From Bermanella sp034112325 (GTDB taxonomy: Bacteria; Pseudomonadota; Gammaproteobacteria; Pseudomonadales; Oceanobacteraceae): a DNA stretch of 28,553 bases. Position numbers and translations under genes: made by a program. The stretch lies in NCBI GenBank assembly GCA_034112325.1, contig JAWUVO010000112.1, positions 1 to 28,553 of the forward strand, in the 5' to 3' direction. The notes under the pieces were generated by a model that ran no database searches, was not told the DNA's origin, and saw only the letters and a program-made list of their open reading frames with translations. Below, piece after piece: positions 22,598-28,553 of this stretch (position 1 is its first letter; each line of letters opens with the position of its first letter).

Positions 22598-23617
22598 ATG
22601 ATAGAAAGTGATCGCTTTGTCAGTGCTGATATTATTGAATCGGCCCCCCAAGAAAATCCGTTAGATAGAGCTATTCGGCCTACATTATTAAAAGATTACG
22701 AAGGGCAGCAGCCTGTTAGAGAGCAAATGGAGATTTTTATTGGCGCGGCCAAAGCGCGTCAAGAACCATTAGATCATACGCTTATTTTTGGTCCACCTGG
22801 GCTAGGTAAAACCACATTAGCCAATATTATTGCTAATGAACTTGGCTCGAATATTAAATCGACCTCTGGTCCTGTGCTAGAAAAAGCAGGGGATTTAGCT
22901 GCCATGCTCACCAACCTTGAAGAAGGGGACGTGTTGTTCATAGATGAAATTCATCGACTAAGTCCCGCCATTGAAGAAATTCTTTACCCAGCTATGGAAG
23001 ATTACCAGTTAGATATAATGGTAGGCGAAGGTCCTGCTGCTAGGTCTCTTAAAATCGACTTGCCATCATTTACTTTAGTTGGGGCAACCACTCGTGCAGG
23101 TTTGCTAACCGCGCCATTAAGAGACCGCTTTGGTATTGTTCAACGCCTTGAATTTTACAATGTGGCTGATTTAACTGGCATTGTAAGCCGAAGTGCAAAG
23201 GTATTGGATGTAATTATTGATGAACGTGGGGCCAAAGAAGTGGCAATGCGTTCTCGTGGCACCCCCCGCATAGCAAACCGTCTTTTACGCAGAGTACGCG
23301 ATTACGCCGAAGTAAAAGGCAATGGCGAAGTCACCCAGCAAATGGCTGATTTGGCGTTGAATATGTTGCATGTAGATACTCATGGCCTAGATCATATGGA
23401 TCGACGTTTATTATTGGCCATGATTGAAAAATTTGGTGGTGGCCCAGTTGGAGTAGATTCTCTAGCTGCGGCTATTAGCGAAGAGCGTGACACGATTGAA
23501 GATGTCCTGGAGCCTTATTTAATTCAACAGGGTTTTATGATGAGGACTCCAAGAGGTCGAGTGGTGACAGAACACGCTTATGCTCATTTTGGTCTACCTG
23601 CAAAAGTCGATAGCTAG
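22598..23617 (+). CDS. ruvB: Holliday junction ATP-dependent DNA helicase RuvB
   Basis: A 339-residue AAA+ motor. Walker A is GPPGLGKTT (65-73, Lys71), Walker B is FIDEIH (114-119), the sensor 1 region is GATTRAG (about 161-167), and LRDRFG (about 173-178) holds the sensor/arginine-finger region. The C-terminal winged helix (about 260-335) ends with GFMMRTPRGRVVTEHAYAHFG. It pumps DNA through the RuvA-held junction using ATP. It belongs to the ruvCAB block and is followed 13 nt later by ybgC, so transcription may run on into the tol genes. Confidence 0.98.
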   Translation: MIESDRFVSADIIESAPQENPLDRAIRPTLLKDYEGQQPVREQMEIFIGAAKARQEPLDHTLIFGPPGLGKTTLANIIANELGSNIKSTSGPVLEKAGDLAAMLTNLEEGDVLFIDEIHRLSPAIEEILYPAMEDYQLDIMVGEGPAARSLKIDLPSFTLVGATTRAGLLTAPLRDRFGIVQRLEFYNVADLTGIVSRSAKVLDVIIDERGAKEVAMRSRGTPRIANRLLRRVRDYAEVKGNGEVTQQMADLALNMLHVDTHGLDHMDRRLLLAMIEKFGGGPVGVDSLAAAISEERDTIEDVLEPYLIQQGFMMRTPRGRVVTEHAYAHFGLPAKVDS

Positions 23618-23630
23618 TGAGATTTAATAC

Positions 23631-24056
23631 ATGACTGCAGAGCAGAAAATTATTATTGAAAATAATTCTAATAGCGAGTTTAGTTGGCCAGTAAGGGTCT
23701 ACTTTGAAGATACTGATGCTGGCGGTATTGTATATCATGCACAATATTTGCACTTTCTTGAGCGGGCACGCACAGAATGGTTGCGTAATTTAGGTTTTAA
23801 TCAATCGGAATTAAAATCGCAGGGTATTTTATTTGTGGTAAGAGATATGGCCATTAAATGGATTGACCCTGCAAGATTAGATGATGAACTTATTGTTAAT
23901 GTTAATATCGAACAAATCAAGAAAGCTTCACTGATAATGCAGCAAGTTATAATGTGCGGAAATATTAGCAAGCTTACAGCACGAGTTACCATTGCTTGTT
24001 TAGATGGTGTTAGCATGAAGCCTATTGCTATTCCAAAAAATATATTTAAAGCATAA
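23631..24056 (+). CDS. ybgC: YbgC-type hot-dog acyl-CoA thioesterase of the Tol-Pal cluster
   Basis: A 141-residue 4HBT-fold protein. The active-site segment YFEDTDAGGIVYHAQYLHFLERARTEW starts at residue 24, with the catalytic Asp in the DTD motif (Asp29 by alignment with 4-hydroxybenzoyl-CoA thioesterase). YbgC proteins hydrolyse acyl-CoA or interact with acyl-carrier protein in the cytosol, and are consistently encoded before tolQ; the physiological role is linked to envelope lipids. The N-terminus is about ten residues longer than in E. coli. 146 nt of AT-rich sequence separate it from tolQ. Confidence 0.95.
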   Translation: MTAEQKIIIENNSNSEFSWPVRVYFEDTDAGGIVYHAQYLHFLERARTEWLRNLGFNQSELKSQGILFVVRDMAIKWIDPARLDDELIVNVNIEQIKKASLIMQQVIMCGNISKLTARVTIACLDGVSMKPIAIPKNIFKA

Positions 24057-24202
24057 AAATATAGTTAAAGCATAATGTAGCTAAAGTTAGTCAGTTAAAT
24101 TTAAATGATTAAGTTATTTGTAATAAAAAATAAATAATACAAGATCACAATGAAGCAGCGAATTACAGCGCAGTTTAGACAAAAATAAGTAAGGAGTACC
24201 TT

Positions 24203-24919
24203 TTGGACGAATCGATGACCTTATGGTCGCTAATCTCAAGCGCTAGTTGGGTAGTTAAGGGTGTAATGCTGGTTTTAATGGCCGCAGTATTTTCATCTTG
24301 GGTAGTTATTGTACAGCGCCAGCGAGTAATCAGCGCAGCAAAAAGCAGCTATGTGGACTTCGAAGATCGATTTTGGTCTGGCATGGACCTTAGTCAGCTA
24401 TATCGCGAGATTAATAAAGAGCAACCAGCGTTTGGTGTTGAGAATATTTTTGCCGCCGGTTTTCGCGAATTTAGTCGCTTAAGACAACAGAGTAGTGCCG
24501 ATCCAGAAGCGATTATGGAAGGTACTCAGCGTGCTATGCGAGTAGCCACTACGCGTGAATCTGAGTTGTTAGAGCATCACCTAGACTTTTTAGCGACGGT
24601 TGGGTCAACCAGCCCATACATAGGTTTATTTGGTACAGTTTGGGGAATCATGAATAGCTTTATAGGTTTGGCTAGTGTGCAGCAAGCGTCGCTTGCGACT
24701 GTTGCCCCTGGTATTGCTGAGGCTCTTATAGCAACTGCTATAGGTCTGTTTGCAGCCATTCCAGCGGTTATTTTTTACAACCGTTATACCACCCAGGTCG
24801 ACCAGCTAATTACTAGCTACGAGACTTTTTCTGAAGAATTTGCCAATGTTTTACATCGTCAGGTTTATAAAAAAGCTAAAACGGCTGAAGTGGTAATAGA
24901 AAGTAATGGCCAGAAATAA
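24203..24919 (+). CDS. tolQ: Tol-Pal system protein TolQ
   Basis: A 238-residue inner-membrane subunit of the proton-driven Tol motor (ExbB/MotA family). There are three membrane segments: about 13-35, about 134-156 (LGLFGTVWGIMNSF) and about 168-192 (IATAIGLFAAIPAVIFY), the latter two bearing the conserved Thr residues of the proton pathway. The start is a TTG: AAGGAG (24191-24196) lies 6 nt upstream of it, giving the family-typical MDES N-terminus, whereas the ATG at 24215 would be 18 nt away. Its 3' end overlaps tolR by 14 nt. Confidence 0.97.
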   Translation: MDESMTLWSLISSASWVVKGVMLVLMAAVFSSWVVIVQRQRVISAAKSSYVDFEDRFWSGMDLSQLYREINKEQPAFGVENIFAAGFREFSRLRQQSSADPEAIMEGTQRAMRVATTRESELLEHHLDFLATVGSTSPYIGLFGTVWGIMNSFIGLASVQQASLATVAPGIAEALIATAIGLFAAIPAVIFYNRYTTQVDQLITSYETFSEEFANVLHRQVYKKAKTAEVVIESNGQK

Positions 24920-25334
24920 ACGACGTCCTATAGCCGAGATGAATGTGGTGCCTTATATCGACGTGATGTTGGTATTAATGGTTATATTCATGATTACAGC
25001 GCCAGTGCTTACGCAAGGGGTAAAAGTTGATTTACCTCAGGTTGCCAGTGAGCCATTAAAAACACCTAAACAACAAGAGCCGCTGATTGTTACGATTACA
25101 AAAGCAGGGCATTACGTTATTGAGCGCGGACGCGATGAAGATAAAGCCGCCAATCTTGAGTATGTTCAGCGCTTTGTATCAAAAGTATTAAAGCAGCAGC
25201 CACAAACTGAGGTAATGGTAAGGGGCGATAAAGAAGTTATCTACGGCAAGGTAATCGACTTGATGACTACGCTGCAAGCTGCGGGCGCAATAAGTGTAGG
25301 GTTAGTGACCGAAGCACCACCAGCAGGTAAATAA
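24906..25334 (+). CDS. tolR: Tol-Pal system protein TolR
   Basis: A 142-residue ExbD/TolR family protein with one membrane helix (about 17-37). MNVVPYIDVMLVLMVIFMI carries the essential proton-carrying aspartate Asp19. The periplasmic domain (about 45-142) includes KQQPQTEVMVRGDKEVIYGKVIDLM, matching the peptidoglycan-binding TolR fold. With TolQ it harvests proton-motive force to energise TolA. Its start codon lies within the tolQ end and tolA begins one base after its stop, indicating translational coupling. Confidence 0.97.
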   Translation: MARNKRRPIAEMNVVPYIDVMLVLMVIFMITAPVLTQGVKVDLPQVASEPLKTPKQQEPLIVTITKAGHYVIERGRDEDKAANLEYVQRFVSKVLKQQPQTEVMVRGDKEVIYGKVIDLMTTLQAAGAISVGLVTEAPPAGK

Positions 25335-25335
25335 T

Positions 25336-26064
25336 ATGCTGTTTTTACCTGTTACAGACCCCCGTAGTTTTGCCTACCCGGTGCTGATTTCTAGCTTTAT
25401 GGTGATTTGCATTATTGCTTCAATGTCTTTTAGCTGGAGTCAAAGTGATACTCATATTGTTAAAGTCCCAAAGACAATTTCAGCTAGAATTGTGCAAATA
25501 GATAAACCCAAGCCAAAAACGGTTAAGCAGCCTGTTAAAAAGCAGGTAAGTAAACAAGCGGTAGTCCCACCAAAAAAACAAACACCAAAACCTAAGGTTA
25601 TTAAGCCGGTAGATAAGACCGTTGCCAAGCAAAAACCTAAAGCGGATAACGCACCTTTGCCTTTACCAGGGGCTGACTTGTCTAAAGCATTGGCTGAAGA
25701 TGAAGCGCAAAGTCAACTGGCTGATCTTTTGAATGGCGAAATACAAGCTCGTCAAGCTGAAGAAGACCAGCAAGCCGTTGCCAGTTTTGCTGGTCAGATA
25801 AAAGCATTAATCCAAAGCGTTTGGCGTTTCCCTCCTAGCGCCAAGCATGACCAAGTGGTTTTGTTGCGTATTTTTATGGTGCCAACGGGAGAAGTTACCG
25901 ATGTTCAGTTGGTGGAATCAAGCGGCAATACAGCACTAGATCGCAGCGCCGAACAAGCAGTATGGAGAGTAGCAAAATTCCCTGTACCTGAAGATGCTTC
26001 GTTGTTTGAAAAGCAGTTCAGAAATTTTTTAATTCAACTTAAACCGGAAAATGCAAGATTATGA
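25336..26064 (+). CDS. tolA: Tol-Pal system protein TolA, short form
   Basis: A 242-residue protein, clearly shorter than the roughly 350-420 residues usual in enterobacteria and pseudomonads. The order is a cytosolic N-terminus, one membrane helix (about 15-33), a Lys/Pro/Val-rich stretch (about 55-105), a short helical part (about 112-150) and a C-terminal TonB/TolA-like domain (about 150-242) with IQSVWRFPP and LDRSAEQAVWRVAKFPVP. It links the TolQR motor to TolB and Pal across the periplasm. The usual long alanine/lysine helical domain II is replaced by the brief Lys/Pro segment. The stop overlaps the tolB start by four bases (ATGA). Confidence 0.93.
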   Translation: MLFLPVTDPRSFAYPVLISSFMVICIIASMSFSWSQSDTHIVKVPKTISARIVQIDKPKPKTVKQPVKKQVSKQAVVPPKKQTPKPKVIKPVDKTVAKQKPKADNAPLPLPGADLSKALAEDEAQSQLADLLNGEIQARQAEEDQQAVASFAGQIKALIQSVWRFPPSAKHDQVVLLRIFMVPTGEVTDVQLVESSGNTALDRSAEQAVWRVAKFPVPEDASLFEKQFRNFLIQLKPENARL

Positions 26065-27344
26065 TAAAGCGGTATATTTTTTTATTATTAATGAGTTTTT
26101 GTGTCTCGTCGCAAGCAGAGTTAACCATAGAAATAACTCAAGGAATTGCCTCGTCTATTCCTATCTCAGTGGTGCCTTTCAAGTTTGAGGGTCGTCTAAA
26201 GGAAAGCGTGGAGCAAATTGTGCGTAGTGATTTAGAGCGCAGTGGGCATTTTTCTTTGCTGGCACCAGACGACATGTTGAGTCAGCCCGCCACAGAAGAT
26301 GATATTTATTTCACCGACTGGCGCTTACTGAAACAAGATTATATTGTTATTGGCACGGTTAAAGCACTGCCTAATCAGCAGTATGAAATACGTTATCAGT
26401 TATTCGATGTATTCAGTGAAACTGAATTGTTAACACAAACTCTTAAAGGTACGGAGAGCCAGTTACGTGATATTGCCCATCGTATTAGTGACGCTATTTA
26501 TGAACAGCTAACAGGAATTAGAGGGGCGTTTTCAACTAAGATTGCCTACGTAACCACTAATCCACAAAGATCAGTATTCAATTTGTCTGTTGCTGATAGT
26601 GACGGCGCTAGAGAAAAAACAGTTTTAACAAGTAAGTACTCCATTATCTCGCCAAGCTGGTCGCCAGATGGAAAGCAATTAGCTTATGTGCTAGTAGAAG
26701 ATGATGGCAGCCGAGTATATATCCAGGACTTGGCAACGGGTAAAAAGCGACTCATCAGTGCCCAAAAAGGTATTAACAGCGCGCCCTCGTTTTCACCCGA
26801 TGGTAAAAAATTAGCATTGGTGTTATCTAAAGATGGCAACCCAGAGATATATGTTGTAAAACTTGCAGACAATAGTTGGACTAGGGTAACTAACCATTAT
26901 GCTATAGATACAGAGCCAAATTGGATGCCAGATGGAGAGCATATTATTTTCACCAGTGGACGAACTGGAAATCCACAAATTTACAGGGTTAATTTAACCA
27001 GTGGTTATACCGAACGCTTAACATTTGAAGGTAGTTATAATGCTAGGGCCAGATTGGCTCAAGATGGGCGGTTTTTAGTTTTGGTGCATCAAGCAAATCC
27101 TGGTGCACCATTTCATATCGCCTCACTAGATTTGGTAAGAGGACTTGTTCAGACTTTGACGTCCGACACACAACTAGACGAGTCGCCTAGTGTTTCTCCT
27201 AACGGAGTTATGGTAATGTATGCTGCAAAGTATAATGGACGCAGCATATTGGCAGCAGTATCAGTTGCTGGAGACGTTAGGTTCTTGCTACCATCTAAAA
27301 ATGGTGATGTTAGGGAGCCAGCTTGGGGACCGTATCTAAATTAA
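26061..27344 (+). CDS. tolB: Tol-Pal system periplasmic protein TolB
   Basis: A 427-residue periplasmic protein. A signal peptide spans about 1-19 (hydrophobic core LLLMSFC, cleavage after SSQA). The N-terminal alpha/beta domain (about 20-160) is followed by a six-bladed beta-propeller with repeated blade motifs SPSWSPDGKQLAY, SAPSFSPDGKKLAL and TEPNWMPDGEHIIF. TolB binds Pal and the TolA C-terminal domain; its mature N-terminus is the TolA-binding region. Length and layout are normal. Start overlaps tolA by four bases, so it is probably translationally coupled. Confidence 0.98.
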   Translation: MIKRYIFLLLMSFCVSSQAELTIEITQGIASSIPISVVPFKFEGRLKESVEQIVRSDLERSGHFSLLAPDDMLSQPATEDDIYFTDWRLLKQDYIVIGTVKALPNQQYEIRYQLFDVFSETELLTQTLKGTESQLRDIAHRISDAIYEQLTGIRGAFSTKIAYVTTNPQRSVFNLSVADSDGAREKTVLTSKYSIISPSWSPDGKQLAYVLVEDDGSRVYIQDLATGKKRLISAQKGINSAPSFSPDGKKLALVLSKDGNPEIYVVKLADNSWTRVTNHYAIDTEPNWMPDGEHIIFTSGRTGNPQIYRVNLTSGYTERLTFEGSYNARARLAQDGRFLVLVHQANPGAPFHIASLDLVRGLVQTLTSDTQLDESPSVSPNGVMVMYAAKYNGRSILAAVSVAGDVRFLLPSKNGDVREPAWGPYLN

Positions 27345-27379
27345 TAATAATTAGAACAGTAACAAAGTTAGACTGATTT

Positions 27380-27403
27380 AAAACTAAAACTAAAACTAAA
27401 ACT
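27380..27403 (+). repeat. AAAACT x4 microsatellite in the pal leader
   Basis: Four exact tandem AAAACT units end immediately before the AAGG ribosome-binding site (27404-27407) of pal. Hexamer number changes would alter leader length but not a reading frame. Confidence 0.9.
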
Positions 27404-27415
27404 AAGGTAATAAAA

Positions 27416-27940
27416 ATGGAATTAAATAAATTATTAGCAGTATCGTTGTTGTCACTGGCTATTGCGGGTTGCGCAAGCAGCGGTACAACTGATGAAGCTT
27501 CTTCTAGCACAGATGAGTTTTTAGAAGAAAGCCAAACACAAGCTGTTCCTGACGCTACTGGTTTTGAAGTTGTAACAGAAGAGCAAGTTGAAATGATTTC
27601 TGACGCTATGTTAGAGCAAACAACTGTTTATTTCGGTTATGACCGTTCTGAGATTCGCCCAGAATTTAAAGACGTATTAAACTCACACGCGACTTATTTA
27701 GTTGCTAATCCTCAAGCTAGCATTGTTTTAGAAGGACATTGTGACGAGCGTGGAACGGTTGAATATAACCTTGCTCTAGGTGAGCGTCGTGCTGATACTG
27801 TTAAGCGTTACTTAATTGTTCAAGGTGCAAACCCTAGCCAGATCGAAAGTGTAAGCTTTGGTGAAGAGCGTCCAGCAGTGATGGGTTCTGATGAGTCGGC
27901 AATGTCTAAAAACCGTCGTGCAGAGATAAAATATAAGTAA
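27416..27940 (+). CDS. pal: Peptidoglycan-associated lipoprotein Pal
   Basis: A 174-residue outer-membrane lipoprotein. The lipobox LAIAGC gives acyl-Cys19; Ala at +2 favours outer-membrane sorting. A Ser/Thr/Glu-rich linker (20-60) precedes the OmpA-like domain (about 65-174) with VYFGYDRSEIRPEF, GHCDERGTVEYNLALGERRA and a KNRRAEIKY end; these carry the conserved Asp and Arg that bind meso-diaminopimelate in peptidoglycan. Pal partners with TolB and tethers the outer membrane during constriction. AAGG lies 8 nt before the ATG. Its stop codon overlaps the cpoB start by one base (TAATG). Confidence 0.98.
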   Translation: MELNKLLAVSLLSLAIAGCASSGTTDEASSSTDEFLEESQTQAVPDATGFEVVTEEQVEMISDAMLEQTTVYFGYDRSEIRPEFKDVLNSHATYLVANPQASIVLEGHCDERGTVEYNLALGERRADTVKRYLIVQGANPSQIESVSFGEERPAVMGSDESAMSKNRRAEIKYK

Positions 27941-28553
27941 TGATTAATGCTGTTTCAAAAGCATTGCCTTTAGCCCTTATGGGGCTATTGGCTTTTAGTA
28001 CTTCAGCTGCTGAGACCTGGTCATCTTTGGATGCACCAGCAGCAGTGTCGAAGCCGTCAAAGGCTAAAGCTAGTCCCGCAACGGCTTCTGCAGGGCTAAG
28101 TAGCTCTGCTGCCCAAATTTTATTTAGTGACCTAGAGACGCTTAAGCAAGAAGTGCAAAAGCTGCAGGATGTCATTGAACAGCAAGGCCATGAGTTAAAA
28201 AAACTCAAAGCTGCGCAAAAAGAAAGATACCTAGATCTAGACCGTCGAATATCTCAAGCGGCCAGCAAACCAGTGCAGAAATCCACCAGTTCGAGTATCG
28301 CTAATGGCGACGAGCAATATAATGTGGCGTATGGTTTGATGAAAGGTCAAAAATTAGATGCTGCAGCGAATACGTTTAGTGTTTTTTTGCAGGATTACCC
28401 AAAAAGTCGGTTAGCCGTTAATGGGTATTACTGGCTTGGCCAGATTTATTATAATCAGGGTAAGTTAGACGATGCACGAAAAGCGTTTACGTTTGTCGTG
28501 AATCAATTTCCAGATCATCAAAAAACCGCTGACTCTATGTATAAGTTAGGGGT
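27940..28553 (+). CDS. cpoB: Cell division coordinator CpoB (YbgF), 3' truncated by the window end
   Basis: About 204 codons are visible, with no stop before the window edge. The signal peptide covers about residues 1-24 (core ALPLALMGLLAF, cleavage near TSAA). An Ala/Ser-rich stretch leads to a coiled-coil trimerisation segment (about 58-105, FSDLETLKQEVQKLQDVIEQ onward), and TPR repeats begin near residue 128 (EQYNVAYGLMKGQKLDAAA), with the second repeat at YYWLGQIYYNQGKLDDARKAF. CpoB works with TolA and PBP1B to coordinate septal peptidoglycan synthesis and outer-membrane constriction. The ATG at 27940 overlaps the pal TAA, implying coupling. Confidence 0.95.
   Translation, partial: MINAVSKALPLALMGLLAFSTSAAETWSSLDAPAAVSKPSKAKASPATASAGLSSSAAQILFSDLETLKQEVQKLQDVIEQQGHELKKLKAAQKERYLDLDRRISQAASKPVQKSTSSSIANGDEQYNVAYGLMKGQKLDAAANTFSVFLQDYPKSRLAVNGYYWLGQIYYNQGKLDDARKAFTFVVNQFPDHQKTADSMYKLG

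Noticed and set aside
27906..28208. A 100-codon minus-strand open frame at the window end.
   Set aside because: Antisense to the signal peptide and coiled coil of cpoB, which is strongly supported on the plus strand.

Overview
The window comes from an AT-rich gammaproteobacterium, most likely a marine Oceanospirillales-like lineage. This rests on gene content and protein resemblance: a pseudomonad-type aspartyl-tRNA synthetase, an HU protein with a lysine/alanine tail, the ruvCAB-ybgC-tolQRAB-pal-cpoB order, and a thiD-thiE fusion. It is chromosomal backbone with an accessory-looking middle. I see no insertion sequence, prophage, CRISPR array, rRNA or tRNA. No gene-free stretch exceeds 300 bases; the longest gaps are the aspS leader (about 6489-6782), the U32/ugd divergent region (13486-13753) and the region upstream of ruvC (21015-21264).

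Region 1 (1-6490) holds a 5'-truncated thiamine gene (thiD-thiE fusion), a DsbA-fold protein, a divergent FemAB-like acyltransferase / HIT protein pair with a repeated palindromic element between them, an SGNH hydrolase, an HU-family nucleoid protein, and an Hpt plus HD-GYP signalling protein. Several strong bidirectional hairpin terminators punctuate it.

Region 2 (6490-21180) starts with aspS, whose key residues predict a non-discriminating enzyme. In many relatives aspS is followed by yebC and ruvC; here about 12.7 kb intervenes and yebC is absent. The interval holds small conserved or orphan genes, a GST, a U32-family protein with an unknown partner, UDP-glucose dehydrogenase, and a compact four-gene minus-strand operon: membrane-anchored class III aminotransferase, then a 902-residue PHP + glycosyltransferase fusion, then a phosphatidylserine decarboxylase homologue, then an Mpo1/DUF962-like membrane protein. 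I infer that this operon, with ugd beside it as a possible sugar-nucleotide source, is an undescribed membrane-lipid or glycolipid pathway. It is the most interesting part of the window.

Region 3 (21265-28553) is the classical block ruvC, ruvA, ruvB (Holliday-junction processing), ybgC, tolQ, tolR, tolA, tolB, pal and a 3'-truncated cpoB (envelope constriction and outer-membrane integrity). Genes are co-directional with short or overlapping junctions. TolA is unusually short.
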